Shown here piece by piece: positions 13,042 to 23,189 of a DNA stretch of 64,000 nt; the first letter of the stretch is position 1, and every line of letters begins with the position of its first letter. The notes under the pieces are model-generated. The model was not told the origin of the DNA and searched no databases. It saw only the letters and a program-made list of their open reading frames with translations. The position numbers were made by a program, and so were the translations under genes. This DNA comes from Diphasiastrum complanatum (taxonomy: Eukaryota > Streptophyta > Lycopodiopsida > Lycopodiales > Lycopodiaceae): positions 52,357,145 to 52,421,144 of the forward strand of contig CM055103.1 of assembly GCA_029204225.1 (NCBI GenBank). Direction: 5' to 3'.

Positions 13042-16000
13042 TGTAGAAAGTCTTTCTGGTATTTGTAGACTCTGTAGTGAATCTAGTATCCTATTTATAC
13101 CCCTTGTATATTAGACCCTGCAGAATGGAGTGTATAGTAGACCCTAAAGTATGGAGCTTCCAGCTAAACACAAGAAATAAATGAATCGTAAGAATTGCTC
13201 ACAATAAAATTGAAAATCTACTCAGGAAGGTACCCTAACCGTAAGTGGATTAGTGTAGTCATGCTCACTCCTAGCTTGGACAATGTTGAGAGAAAGAAAG
13301 AAAGAAAGAAAGCTTCATTTATGACTTCTCTGTACCCAAGGGTACGTAAGACAAAAATACATCTCAAGTGTGTAAAAACGGGGAGCATAAAAAAACTTCT
13401 TTATAGGATTTAACACAACCTATCTTTAAAGTATCTCAATCTCCTCCTACTCAAAACTGTAGTACAACAATGAAAAGAAGAAGCAGTTCCAACAGCAAGC
13501 AAATGCTACATCAACTAGTCACTCGATCCAGCAACAAGAGGAAGATGAAGCAACCTTCATGACCAAGGTCGGAGAACAGCAAGATATCAATTCCTGGTAT
13601 CGACTCAGGAGCAACTCAACACATGACTCACCATTGAGACTGGTTCCAAGACTCAGGGAAAATTCTATCCAAGTACTGTCAGAAGACTTTATGGCAGGTC
13701 ACCTACTTGTACATAGTCTTTACTACTTAAAAGGACGACTACCAAGGTGGTTACCAACTACAAGGCGACTGTAATTAATTAAGTAGGTAGAAAGTACTGA
13801 CCTGAAAGATTTGTAAAAATATATCTTTCAGTTAGTTATCTATAAAAGAGATAGTTGATTAAAGAAAATGACGGAGCTCTAAAATATCTGCACCTCACTG
13901 AATTACGCTCAGCTTCATGCCCATGTACTCACTTTCTGATTTTTTCCAAGAGTACATTTTTGTCCACACTACTGATTTGTTCTATTGAGCATTACTACTG
14001 TTTATTCATCTTGATTATTGCTGGTAATTGTTGCACTTCTGATCTACAACCGTCCGTTGTTCTACTTCCGCTGCTATCGTACCATTATCGATCTGATATC
14101 AAAGCATTTGTTCTAACCATATCTCCTCTGATCCGATATCATTTGATGTTCCTGATAACCCACGTATTTCCGACAAGTATGACGCACCTGGCAAGATTTC
14201 AATGCAAGACCCTAAATCCATGTGTATTTTGGCCATTTTTGTGAACTATCCTATAAGCATTCATTTGACGGGATGTTTGAATTTGTACCTAAACCATGGG
14301 TAGCAGGCACGTCCCCATCTATGAGATCAACCTTAGACCAAAGGCCTTTCCCAACAACTGGCATTTTGTGAATACGAACTCAGTGCTGCAAAAGAAAAAA
14401 ACAAGCAGATTTTCAATACGATTGCTCATGACAAGAAACCATTTAAAACAAACCCTAAATTCATTTATTAAAAATACTTTGAGATTAGAAAGTAGTTGAA
14501 AACATTGCACAACGTGTTCTCATCACAAAAGGCATCCCAGTTGGTCTGTAGCTCCAAATTGTACCACAATCAGATGCCCATAGATCATATTAGAGTGAGG
14601 AAACAAAAACACATGGGATTAGGGCATGACATTTGAAGCTTCCACCAAGGATGATAATAGGTAAACCTAATAGCATGGGAGTCTCTGCAGGCATGAAGAA
14701 ATTCAGTGTAGCCCTAAACCTCACCTCAACTGGATGCTTACAGATCACTTCAGAAGTAGGGCCAAAAAAACACATGGATTTAGAGCTTGGCAAATGAAAC
14801 TTTCACTATGGATGATGTCATGCGAAACTAACAACATAGGAGTCTTTGTAGGCATGTAGAAACATAGATAGAGATGCCTACACTATGGTGGGTTATTCGT
14901 TGGATTGCTTACTAGAAGGGCCTGATGGTACATCCACCCATCCTGTGAGACTGTCACAGAGTTTTGGTCACGATGCAATAGTAGGGGTAGCTTCAGGATC
15001 ACATGCGGGGCCTAGTACAAGTGCAGGTGTAGCATGGACAGGCTATGACAATCCTGGACAGGCTCCTAAAGTTCCAGCCTTACCAGGGTCGAGTTCAGGT
15101 CCACGCATATTACATGATGCAGCTGGATCAGTGGTAGGCCCGTATGATGCCACGACTTCATTAGCAACTGATGCACCATATGTATCATCAGATCCTTCTA
15201 GAGAGGGAGGGAGGGATCCAGCATCCCATGACACTCCACGCTCAAATATCCCCACAACTCACCCATCTAGACCAAGAGCGCCATATGTGCAGCAGAGAGA
15301 GGTTAGGCTCAGGCACCAACAAATCTTGGAGTATTCTAGGTGGTGGAGAGAGGTGCATGCCCAATGTACTCAACAGATAGGACGATTTTTTTATGAGTGC
15401 AACATTCCCTTTGCCATTGCTGACACTTGGGCATTCACAGATCTTATGACTTAGTCGCATCAGTGGACTCTTCGTGGAGGCCTCCCAAGAGACCAGCATT
15501 GCGAGGGAGCATGCTTTTTTAGGAGGAGAAGACCATTATGTGAGAGCTAAGTTTAATTCGCACAACTTGGCATAAGTAAGAATCCCACACCCTTAAACTT
15601 CTTGCACGTGTTTCATTCTGTGAGTATCGCTGCTTTTGCATATGGCTGATGTTTGTGTTGTGGAAGGTATGGACGCACGATATTGAGTGATGGATGGACC
15701 GACATTCATCAACGATCCATCATCAATATTTTGGTACCTTGCCCACTTGGCGCAGTCTTCCTACGTGGTGTGGATTCCACCCGAGGTGGTGTTGCCATCA
15801 CTGTCGAGCTCATATACAAGGTAGTCAGCGCTATCATTGATGAGATTGGGGCAGAGTATGTGGTTCACATTGTCATATACAATGCCACAAATTGCAAATA
15901 GATGGGAGAGATTCTGATGAGAGAGCACTACACTATCGTGTGGACACCATGTGTTCCACATTGCATTGATTTCCTCATCCATGACCTCTGCGTACTTGCA

Positions 16001-19000
16001 TGGATCCATCAAGTATAAAGTTCTTCACTTGCTTTACCACCTTTTATGCTTAACGCATTGCTCTCTACTCCTAACTGTTCTTGACCATTCTTTGAACTTT
16101 CTGTTGGATGTTTGTGATGCATATTACTTCTCAGGCCATGAGTGTGGTCAGCTTCATCACCAGAAAGAAGCGGGTGCTAGCCTTGTCTCATGCTTTCTTG
16201 CCGCTAGACCTGAAGGAGGCATTTTCACATTTCTTTTGAGCTACGACACACCCATGACTATTGAATGTAATGTCGCTTTCGTAGAAGCAGGAGATTCTGC
16301 AAATCTGGCAAGCCGGATGGGACTACTTCCACCGGCCAATCCATGTTGTAGCCCACATTTTGCACCCATTGTGGTGTGATACCAGACATGTGGATGACAC
16401 GGATCTCCACTCAGGATGGATGGAGTACACCGAGCGTGTAAGGCCAGGCCCGGGTATATGTCATATTTGTAGTCAATGTTGTGCATACGATCAATGAATT
16501 TTGTGGACTAACGTGTGCTATGATCAAGCGCAATGCTAGCTGAGGTAGGAGCAGCTGAGGCCTGTGACATTTTGGAGCGTCCACGGTCACATCGCTGGTG
16601 ACCTGTGGTGATTTGCCAAGTGGATCCTCTGACAGGACTGTTCAGGATCTGCCTGTGAGTGGAATTGGAGCACCTAGGCCTTGCGTCACACATAGAAGAG
16701 GAATCAGCTATCCATTGATCAATGCAAGCGGTTGGTGTATGTGAACACCACCAGACGCATGCTGAGACGCACACGTGCGGAGGGTGCTGAGTTGATCGAG
16801 ATGAGTCAATCTATTACTTGATGTTGGAGCTACGTTTTGATTTTTGACGTGCTGAATTGCTTTTGACTTACTTTGACTCACAAGATACGTATTTGACAAT
16901 GTTGTCTGTTTGTGGTTGCAAGCGAACCCCGCCTCTTGCTTGGTGGACTCAGCAGCTGCTGCTCCTTGGGCACCACTCACACACGAGGCTCTGGATGATT
17001 AGACTTATGGAGACTTTTATAGGCAGGCTGAGACTGAGGCATAGGCTTTTTGGCGGCAGAGGAGACAGGAGAGGGCTGAGGAGGGAGATGATGAGAGGAT
17101 GGAAGGTGGAGAGCATTTGGGGGCTAATTACCAAGAAGAGGAGGGGGATACCAAGGGAGAAGATGAGAGGGGGTAGAGGCACAGGGGGATGACCTAGCCG
17201 ATCTTTGGTCTTCACAGTGTTGACCATCAGGCCACAATGTGAGTAGAATGAATGAAGCATATCTAGGTGACACTAGAGACCCTCCCTAGTCCTGGATATA
17301 AGAATAACATCAACAACATATAGAAGAATAGAGATAAAAAGGTCACAAAGTGGACCCCACTACCCTCATCCTGCTCAATAACTTATGAAGTACAGTGGCA
17401 AGGAAGCTGGATTGAGACCCCAAATTCTTGTTCAAGAGGGAATTAAGATAGGTCAAACTTGTGGTGCAGTGCAGAAAGTATGGATGGTCCTGTCTGGGAA
17501 GTGCGGTTAGGTAGAGGAAATCCCCATTCGAACCAACAGAGGTAAAATCATCAGGCAGAAAGAGAGGAGGTTTCAACTCTCCCTCATCAAATACATCATT
17601 ATTCTGTGATCCTTCATTCGAGTTGAGAAGTAATCTGCGATGTACTGATAAACTGAAAAGAGGCAAAAATAACATTGCACAGAGCTATATTGATCTGGTC
17701 AATTACAAACAGAGATACATTGTCAACCAAAAACATGTTGGAGTGAAAACAGCCCATGTTACAAGGTTACTCTATCGAACTAAATGGAGGTGGATTGGTC
17801 CTTGATAACACAAGTCTATAGGTCTTCATAGAACGGTTTTGAGAGCTCAAGTCAAGGATTGTTTATGGGCTATGTATGGCCAAATTTCAACAACCTGTGA
17901 CATCCATGTTCAACAACTTGGTTGGTTACCAGCTGATTCGAATCGGGCCGATTTATCCGATTCAAACCAGGCAGGCCGGTTCGAATCGGAAAACAGTTCG
18001 AATCAGAAAATTATTACTTGCGTCATACTGTTCTCCGAAAACCATTAGTAGACAATTTTAGACAGACTGTAGCAATAAACTGTTAAACAATTGTGTCATA
18101 CTAGTCTCTAAAAACTAGTAGCAGACATTTTCTACAGACTGCTAAACAAGGATAGTTACCATAAACCGCAGGTTGAACCTCAAACTGCCGTTCGAATCGT
18201 TCAATTAGTTCGGAGCCGGTTCAAACTGGAAAAAAAAAGACCAAAAAAACCAAAAAACACTTTTTAAAAAAATCAAAAAATAATAAACAGTCTATTGCTG
18301 ATAAAGTGGCATACTTTCACCCTTTTATGGAATTCCCCTCGAATAACTTCAAGAAAAATTTTGAAAAAAAAAAAAATTTGCATTCCGGAAAACCTAACCG
18401 TAACTGGATCGTATGCATGCAACCGTGGCCCCTACGTACATCAAAAAAAACTTGCATCATCATGCGCTCTTTGCAGTGTGACCACTAATGTGTGTTGCTA
18501 TCACCCATCAAGTACCTCCTATGTTTCAAAACAACTTTAAGAAGTAGTTCAGATTTGAATCTTCTTCAGCGATAATTCATAGTTTAGTTTATCGAAACCA
18601 CTACACACTCAGCATGGGTGATATAGCAATTAATAGCCAGGAGACCAGCATGGGTCATATACGTAGACAGAGGATTATAGATGATAGAAAACTGAGATCA
18701 AAACAAAAATGGCTTATATGGAGGAACAACAAAGAAGCAAATGTTTTGCAAGTTGGCTATTGCTTTGCATGAGCTTTGGACTTAGAGTGTAGCAATAGGT
18801 TAGCTACAGGGTAGAGAAAAGGGTGTGTAAGAGATTGTAGAGACATAGAGGGAGAATGATGGACCAGTTGTGTTGGATGGGTTTGCAAAGTTATGTGCAA
18901 TGGTTCCTCAAAGGATGGTTGTGATTGAACAAACAGAAAGGAACTAGATTGTTTGATGAGAGGCAATACTTAAAGCATTTATGTGTACTATTATCATGCT

Positions 19001-19696
19001 CAACAAGCGTAAATGAGAAGAAACAAACATGGAAGGAGGATGCTTGTGGGGAAGATCCCTGAAGTAGACTGGATATCCTATAGTACAAGCATATCAGCAT
19101 ATAATTGTGCCTCTATTTCCTTGAATCAGGAAGCAATCCTCTATTGGAAGGCTTGAAGGTCATTAGAGAAAAATAGTTGTAATGAATCAGGGATATTAAT
19201 AGCACAAGAAGGTGCCAATATCAAGTTGCATATTAATTATCATATCTAAGGTAAGATATCCAGCATAGTCTGATGATATCTTATTGACCTACAATTTTGC
19301 TTGTCTTTGAGCAATTGAACATCAAATAAGAAAACTCAATAGTTTCCATTCAAAGTATAACTTCTGTGTAGAGAACTAGTTTTATTCATCTAAAGACAAA
19401 GTCACCTCGGTGATTCATTCCTATTAACTGTTCTGTTTTTGCTTTCTTTGTTTCAGATAGCTCAAGCAAGCAGACCACTTGTGGAGAAAATTAGAATGTG
19501 GGATTCAGTGAGAGCTTTGAGTCGGACATACGAGTTCATCATGGGAATGCTGCTCTTTACTCCAGTTTCCATACTTGCATGGTTTCCTTTTGTATCTGAA
19601 TTTCAGACTAGGTTATTATTTAACCAAGCCTTTAGCAGAGGACTCCAAATATCACGTATTCTTGCAGGAAAGAAGAGGAAAGTTCGTGAAGACTAA
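740..19696 (+). CDS. Callose synthase (glucan synthase-like), C-terminal part, seven exons
   Basis: Callose synthases are multi-pass plasma-membrane beta-1,3-glucan synthases using UDP-glucose. The visible exons are 740-823, 3393-3505, 4397-4626, 4880-5677, 5833-5883, 6099-6284 and 19457-19696. All have GT-AG boundaries and consistent phase, and give 566 codons ending in TAA. Family-typical strings appear in order: SSLAWFMSNQEMSFVTIGQR, RFHYGHPDVFDRLFH, GGISKASKVINLSEDIFAG, FNSTLRRGNVTHHEYIQVGK, GRDVGLNQISLFEAK, YRLGHRFDFFR, QSLVQLGLLMALPMVMEIG, GRGFVVRHEKFAENYR, PSGFEWQKIVEDWEDWNKWI, VSEFQTRLLFNQAFSRGLQ. Several hydrophobic segments match the C-terminal membrane region. No stop or frameshift was found, so the gene looks functional. 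The last intron (6285-19456) is 13,172 bp and full of transposons. I do not assign a paralogue number. Confidence 0.95.
824..3392. other. Callose synthase intron (2.57 kb)
   Basis: This is the intron between AA|GTATGT at 823/824 and the CAG acceptor before 3393. It contains a (TG)n tract, a short (TC)n tract near 2540 and a GC-richer island at about 2080-2245. The island translates to an Arg/Ala/Pro-rich piece ending in a stop near 2240. It differs in composition from its surroundings and may be the tail of an old transposon gene. I do not recognise it. Confidence 0.5.
1878..1904. repeat. (TG)n microsatellite
   Basis: Uninterrupted TG dinucleotides inside a callose synthase intron. Confidence 0.95.
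3508..3561. repeat. (TC)n microsatellite next to a splice donor
   Basis: A pure TC array of about 54 bp starting right after the 5' splice site of the exon ending at 3505. It turns the donor context into GTTCTCTC. Confidence 0.95.
3780..3851. repeat. Compound (TC)n(AC)n microsatellite
   Basis: A TC array switching at about 3815 to an AC array, 72 bp together, inside an intron. Confidence 0.95.
4222..4261. repeat. (TC)n microsatellite
   Basis: Pure TC array of about 40 bp, 135 bp before the next callose synthase exon. Confidence 0.95.
6285..6861. other. Start of the giant last callose synthase intron
   Basis: The intron opens with CAG|GTACGA at 6284/6285. No gene or repeat was recognised before the AT array at 6862. 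Confidence 0.6.
6862..6909. repeat. (AT)n array, landing site of a hAT element
   Basis: An almost pure AT array that stops at the first base of the hAT terminus CATAGG. Its last eight bases (ATATATAT, 6902-6909) equal the eight bases after the element (10902-10909), as expected for an 8-bp hAT target duplication. In a simple repeat this match is only weak evidence. Confidence 0.85.
6910..6996. repeat. Left subterminal palindrome cluster of hAT copy 1
   Basis: About 87 bp made mostly of overlapping GGTACCGCGGTACC and CCGCGGTAC words, each self-complementary. Subterminal repeats are the usual transposase-binding sites of hAT elements. Binding here is inferred. Confidence 0.75.
7281..9158 (+). 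CDS. hAT transposase with BED-like finger and DUF659
   Basis: An open frame of 625 codons. Near the N-terminus C33-x2-C36 and H50 resemble a BED zinc finger. Residues about 100-270 are Pro/Ser-rich linker. A DUF659-type RNase H core follows, with SDGWTD (first Asp at about residue 380) and VTDNATNC (second Asp at about 443), then HTPCAAHGIDLLMGDI and FVTRKRRVLAMF. These match plant hAT transposases of the DUF659 group, which cut and paste the element. The frame ends after YELMDRIGQFLQLPI without the hATC dimerisation domain and the third catalytic acidic residue. A GGTAAGC donor at 9155 and an acidic stretch at 9239-9376 (DEDDESSPSDTQ to a TGA) suggest a second exon, although the simplest splice gives another frame. 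The relic at 14.9-17.2 kb still shows the missing region, so this copy probably carries an internal deletion. Confidence 0.85.
   Translation: MVQSDLSGLWDEVDIVRRVADKANKTGQKIVRCRYCLVEFAASLTRLKGHLLGARAKNGATLNAAPCGSMTVPDRQRLLDTYGPRLVAGENTISEGILRFCTAPYVTNPELLPAWLARTRRGSASSSGPFAPQTALPHAPPSAQIPVDPVPSRPTVATAVPPPPTVARTPPVYDFLMDSPPPEQAQDGTGRAFKDVEEIPSSFPSHPDDLLSQQFSYPMPDVAPPPVHPTYAAAPIPASASHSPHSTSTADASTSAQPVASSSIPVTVGAPCWRSTTRRPPGRALVQQTIRGAHQPHMDREATQAVASLVYELNLPFAITDSEPFRRAFRLAQSVSPSWRVPSSEVVRTHMLRDRVESLSREMEPLRRHWATYGCSIMSDGWTDVRRRPILNILVSSCMGTQFLRAVDCSRGGRVISAEFMFDVIRSSILAIGPQHVVTVVTDNATNCIQMGVLLEAEFPHIVHTPCAAHGIDLLMGDIGALPWVRAIVREALFLVTFVTRKRRVLAMFRVFSHLDLRKPAPTRFAFDLVVIDRLIRCRAQLLQMVASDLWGASTFPHTEDGEHFSSTVRGDQFWRDAQTLSGLLRPLYIVLRMADSEGSTLGLVYELMDRIGQFLQLPILQPER
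9377..9899. other. Non-coding middle of hAT copy 1
   Basis: AT-richer sequence between the end of the transposase region and the end of the antisense frame. No reading frame with protein-like composition was seen. It presumably holds the 3' ends of both transcripts. Confidence 0.5.
9900..10249 (-). pseudogene. Antisense small charged protein of hAT copy 1 (one frameshift)
   Basis: Read on the minus strand from ATG at 10249, the frame gives MAERIPPKPEGEARRKL, then an Arg/Glu-rich stretch with RRHNERHRKQEADIREML. After a single-base slip near 10095 it continues as AVELDLDEQIGMNFTRRQL, RAARRRANQEAARANREAE and ends APDEGEESVEDQ. About 116 residues, very charged, and likely helical or coiled coil. 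It is convergent with the transposase. Copy 2 preserves the same frame, which is why I treat it as a former gene. I know no family for it. Confidence 0.6.
10434..10680. repeat. Short tandem repeat in right arm of hAT copy 1
   Basis: About two and a half imperfect units of roughly 87 bp, each with CATGTGATGCT, TTGGTCTCCCATTGG and GTCTGCTCAC words. Copy 2 has the equivalent array with more units. Just before it lies a CCTCTCACAG-rich minisatellite-like stretch (about 10280-10390). Confidence 0.7.
10799..10901. repeat. Right subterminal palindrome cluster of hAT copy 1
   Basis: GGTACCGCGGATCC, GTACCGGCGGTACC and related words crowd the last 100 bp, mirroring the left end but not identical to it. 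The segment ends GGGTACTATG followed by an AT array. Confidence 0.75.
11106..11550 (-). mobile_element. LTR retrotransposon 3' LTR captured inside hAT copy 2
   Basis: On the minus strand the segment starts TGTTAGAAGT and ends ACTTTGACA, a TGT...ACA pair. Immediately upstream, in that orientation, is the purine run CGGAGGG, the usual polypurine tract before a 3' LTR. A TATTTATATG promoter-like word and a CTCTCT/TTCTTC-rich end fit an LTR. About 210 bp of the element's 3' untranslated region (11551-11764) follow before hAT sequence resumes. No 5' part of the retroelement is present. Confidence 0.65.
11820..12185 (-). pseudogene. Antisense small charged protein of hAT copy 2 (two in-frame stops)
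   Basis: The frame runs from ATG at 12185 to TAG at 11820, 122 codons without net frameshift, interrupted by TGA after EADIAEML and after NREAE. It aligns residue for residue with the copy 1 frame: MAERIPPRPEGEARRKLKED, RRHNERHRKQEADI, AVELDLDEQIGMNFTRRQL, RERASRRRADQEAARANRE, APDEGEESVEDP. Differences between copies fall largely on third codon positions (for example GCT/GCG, CGA/CGC, CCG/CCA at the start). That suggests the protein was under selection in ancestral elements. A 15-bp in-frame duplication (CCCGCCCCCGCTGTG-like) makes it longer than copy 1. Confidence 0.6.
12430..12765. repeat. 84-85 bp tandem repeat in right arm of hAT copy 2
   Basis: Four units, with CATGCTGCACTCC-like landmarks at 12468, 12553, 12637 and 12722. 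Each unit also carries ATTGGGTCC, GTCTGCTCC and GCCCATGTG words. The overlapping open frames here are repeat artefacts. Confidence 0.85.
13010..14884. other. Intron sequence between hAT copies and hAT relic
   Basis: It begins with an (AT)n array (13010-13032) that flanks hAT copy 2 and includes a short (GAAA)n run near 13293-13312. Short coding-like pieces near 13560-13770 are too small to assign. Two similar stretches mentioning CACATGG next to AAACA (14600-14620 and 14765-14790) suggest a local duplication. Confidence 0.4.
14885..17192 (+). pseudogene. Old hAT transposase relic with DUF659 core
   Basis: Interrupted by many stops and shifts, but the order matches copy 1. First comes a Pro/Ser-rich N-part (14885-15454) ending in FFYECNIPFAIADTWAF. 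Then follow YGRTILSDGWTDIHQRSIIN, YNATNC and WTPCVPHCIDFLIHDL (15660-16005). After a gap of about 115 bp with intron-like borders come VVSFITRKKRVLALSHAF, WQAGWDYFHRPIHVVAHILH and an acidic tail near 17040-17190 (QEEEGD). It keeps C-terminal regions absent from copy 1, so it derives from a fuller relative. No intact ends were found. Confidence 0.7.
17195..17347 (-). pseudogene. Fragment of a LINE-type reverse transcriptase
   Basis: On the minus strand 17347-17195 reads LFISILLYVVDVILISRTRE, a stop, then CHLDMLHSFYSHCGLMVNTV and KTK. This matches the non-LTR reverse transcriptase block around the catalytic YxDD and the following GL-VN-KTK motif, here altered to YVVD. Only about 50 codons are recognisable. 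Confidence 0.55.
17351..19456. other. Distal part of the giant intron
   Basis: No gene was recognised. It contains a minus-strand open stretch at 17343-17675 that may be more of the LINE relic, TTCGAATCGG-type repeats at 17934-18010 and 18184-18235, and A-rich sequence. It ends at the acceptor CTTTGTTTCAG before 19457. Confidence 0.45.
17934..18010. repeat. Dispersed TTCGAATCGG/CCGATT repeat
   Basis: Several partly palindromic words (GATTCGAATCGG, CCGGTTCGAATCGG, CCGATTC) within 77 bp. Related clusters occur at 1404-1452, 18184-18235 and 22096-22172, so this is a dispersed repeat, possibly a miniature element or a transposon end. Confidence 0.55.
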
Positions 19697-19724
19697 CTGC
19701 ATGCACTATTCCAAGCTCTCACAA

Positions 19725-19730
19725 AATAAA
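19725..19730 (+). terminator. Probable polyadenylation signal of callose synthase
   Basis: AATAAA 29 bp after the stop codon. Its position is slightly early, and other A/T-rich signals follow. Confidence 0.4.
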
Positions 19731-20674
19731 AGTCTGAGATTCACTCTACTCCAGTAAATCCATGGTAAATCTCCTGTGGCTAGTCCATAAACTAGCAGGT
19801 TGCACACTTTCTGCAAAGTGCATCACTGCTAATTCATTCATATTCTCGTGACTGTCATGTGCTCAATATTCCAAATTAAAGAAGAGCTTCCGAATTTTGT
19901 AGCAGTGTAGTGATATGTAGCCAAATTTAGCACTGAAGCAAGTGTTACTCTTCAAAGTGATTTTTACAAATTGCTTGAACTGTTTTGGTCTCCGTTTTCA
20001 TGTAACCATGTCTGATAGCAAATGTTACTGCATAGAACATTTTAATGTAAGATCACTTTCTTACATTATTGGTTCTAAATCTTGATACATACAATCAATC
20101 GCAGACAGCATGGGCATAAACAAGTAACACTAGCATCATCGATCATCTGAATTTCAGGTCTTGAATCTTTTGAGTGGCAGAAGCATCTTTTAAACGTATG
20201 GCTTGTTCTCACCATTTTCGTTAGACTTTTACTGTGCAAAAATAACTGACAGAATAAATGACTATGCTTGGTGCAAAATGTTAAGATGCACTAGAAATTC
20301 TCCAGATAAGTGCATGTGAATTTGGGGTGAAAAAAAGTAAACATAATCCATGTCATAGAAATTTTTAACGTACAGAAACATATCAAAGCTTAGTCTAAAT
20401 TGGCCAGAAAAGTTCTTGCCTGACGTGAATTGTGAAGAATGCTTCCAAATCATTTGATTCATGTAACATAATGTTGTTCAGATCTCTTGTGATAATAAAA
20501 TCAAGTCCTCCACAATCAATCAAGTGCTGTTTTTTTTTGTTGCTGTGACTTGAGATGCATAATGGAAGTCACAGTCTTCATAAATTCGATAAACTTCAGT
20601 GCATGGAAGATTTAACTCAATCAATTTGAATCACAATTTCTAACCCCTTTTCTAGCATTCGACAAACCACATCG

Positions 20675-20677
<3 letters not shown>

Positions 20678-20763
<86 letters not shown>
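20678..20763. repeat. (CT)n microsatellite, about 86 bp
   Basis: One of the longest pure arrays in the window. It is followed by a few CCCTAA-like words that do not form a tandem array. Confidence 0.95.
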
Positions 20764-20766
<3 letters not shown>

Positions 20767-21203
20767 CCTAAGCCCTAATTTGAAAAATACCCTACCCCTA
20801 AGTATGAGGTCCTAATCCAGAAACCCTAACCCTAAGTATGAGGCCCTTGAAGTTGAACTCATTGTAGCTGTATCTCTAAAAATTGAACATTTATTTATAA
20901 ATTGTCCATTTAAAAAAAAGGACAATCTGTTCATAGAATATCAATTATGTCAAATTGAAATATCGTTCGCTAATCATTCTAAATAAAAATCTTATTCATA
21001 GGCTCTCCATTTCTCATGCGATTAAACAACAAATTATAAAACATAAACAATCTATTTTCAGACTATCAATTCTATCCAATTTGGGCATATTAATCCACAA
21101 GGAACAATAATGTTTGTTACATATTTTAGGGTTTTTAAAACCCTGAAAAGTGACACCTCACCTCACCAATGTTAAAAAAAATTTGACCTTACTGATTACA
21201 AAG

Positions 21204-21205
<2 letters not shown>

Positions 21206-21255
<50 letters not shown>

Positions 21256-21271
21256 CCCCCCCCCCCCCCCC
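21206..21271. repeat. (TC)n array followed by poly-C
   Basis: About 23 TC units joined to a run of about 18 C. Two further interrupted C runs lie at about 21500-21528. Confidence 0.95.
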
Positions 21272-22095
21272 AACAACTTTCTTTTTTGGCATTATTTTGA
21301 CAAAATTTCAAGTCACAAATTGCACATCTAATGAAAATTGAAGTCACAACTTGCACATGAATGAATAAATCATATATTGCACATGAATGAAGCATTCATG
21401 ATTGAATAATTTCAGATTACACCTACACATTCTACACTTGCATCACAAAATGACAAAAAAATCAAGAAACATTTGTGTGTAGTATCGAATGGAACCTCTT
21501 CCCCCCCTCCCCCCCCCCCCCTCCCCCCTGGCACACACCTGATATGAATGTCCAGCACACACCCAATATGAATGTCCATCATTCTACCAGGTGACCATGC
21601 TTGAAATCCATTTCCTAAATTCAACCACTAGATAGAGCTTGAATTTTATAATTTTTTTGAAATGATTTTTGTTCTACTAGCCACTAGCTTGTTGGCCTTG
21701 CCTTGGATAGGCAAGACAAAAGACTCTCTAAACTTTTTTTTTTATAATTAGAATGCTCTAAGTTGAGATTTACCGTAGTGTATATAGAAAGCAGCATCCA
21801 ATATTGTGTGTTGTATATATGCAATTCCATTAGTGGTTTATTACAATGTATGTGCTTGTTTCCTTTTACTTGTTTATTTGAAAGCTTTATCACCTATGAA
21901 AACTTTTGTTTGTTAATTTTTTTTGGGAGTCTAAATGTATGCTTTATATGTAAAATGGCTGGTTAAAGTTTCAATTATTTTCCTTTTTTGTACTTTGAAC
22001 ATTAATTCTACATTTATGCATTACCTCAATCATAGTTGCATCGAATCTTGCTTTGAACTGGTTCTTACCGTTTTTTGTACAAAAAAAAAACAACA

Positions 22096-22172
22096 AACAG
22101 TTCGAACCGGCCCCCAATTTGAACCCAGCTAGGCGGTTCGAATCGGATCAAATCGCCCGATTCTAATCGGCT
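22096..22172. repeat. Dispersed TTCGAATCGG repeat, second cluster
   Basis: Contains AGTTCGAACCGG, GGCGGTTCGAATCGG and CGCCCGATTCTAATCGG. Related to the clusters inside the callose synthase introns. Confidence 0.5.
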
Positions 22173-23189
22173 TGCAATTATGAACTCAATAGTATGTACT
22201 TGTTAATTGACTTATTTCTAATTGCATACTACATAGTATCAAAAGCCACATTGGTTTGCTTTCAAAGCTACATTTGCCTTGAGTAGGAAGCTACTTGGCC
22301 ACATTGTTTTGCTCACAAAGCTACATTTTCCTAGAGTAAGAGTCTATTTGTCAATCTTATGTACTGAAATTTGAATAAAGAAACTTTCCATGGGAGATTT
22401 TTTCACTTCTATAAGGAACAAGCAACATTTCCTACCAAATTGGGAGAAGCGTCACTTTACAAAAAACCTGAGGAGAGATTTTCATTACTAAGGATGTTGG
22501 AAGTAACTAAGACCCCATTCCTGATAACGATTTACTACTAAAATGCAACCAGAACATATAGATCCTAATCAGAGTCCACAAGAATCGTCTATGTGATATC
22601 CCAGTTTAAGACTCTACCAGATGACCAGATTAGCAAACGACTATGATCATTCACTGACAACAATTTTATCCATTGGTCTAGCGATGCAGAAAACTCAGTA
22701 AGAAAGCACCATTGGCTTTTGGAAATACTGGCACAAGAAATAAAAATATGGTAAGGCTATACTTTTGCAAGATAAGTTTGATACTAATTCATCTATTGGA
22801 CTTTCAAAGCAGTAACAGGATTAGCAACAGTTCATTTACTAGTTCAAGAAATTGAGAGCAACTACAAAGGAGAATCATTAAACATTCAAGATGAGTGGAA
22901 GGCAGCAAAATGCCAAACAATGGCTGAACCTTCTTTTACTGATTTGCTATGAAAAGGATACCTGTGCTCCTTTCTTCCTCGCTCACACACAGAAATGACC
23001 ACATTTGCTCTATACATCCCTCATGCAGGAGGGAAAAGAAAGGGAAACTAACTCATAAACCATCATAGGTGGTTATCAGACACACTGATCCAAATCTCAT
23101 AAGTCTGCCAAAAATGTTCACACTGCAGCAAGTAACAAACAACTATTCCAGATAAGGGCCGTTACCCATAAAAGATAGTTAGTAGTAGC

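Larger units (their letters stand above)
19731..23189. other. Intergenic sequence with microsatellites
   Basis: No convincing gene. It holds the 3' flank of callose synthase, two long CT arrays, C-rich runs near 21255-21270 and 21500-21530, and a TTCGAA-type repeat at 22096-22172. Confidence 0.5.

Noticed and set aside
16949-17260. 103-codon minus-strand frame as an independent gene
   Set aside because: Its first residues are LINE reverse transcriptase and the rest is antisense to the acidic tail of the hAT relic.
20768-20845. CCCTAA/CCCTAAG words suggesting interstitial telomere repeats
   Set aside because: Only a few scattered, imperfect copies; no tandem array.
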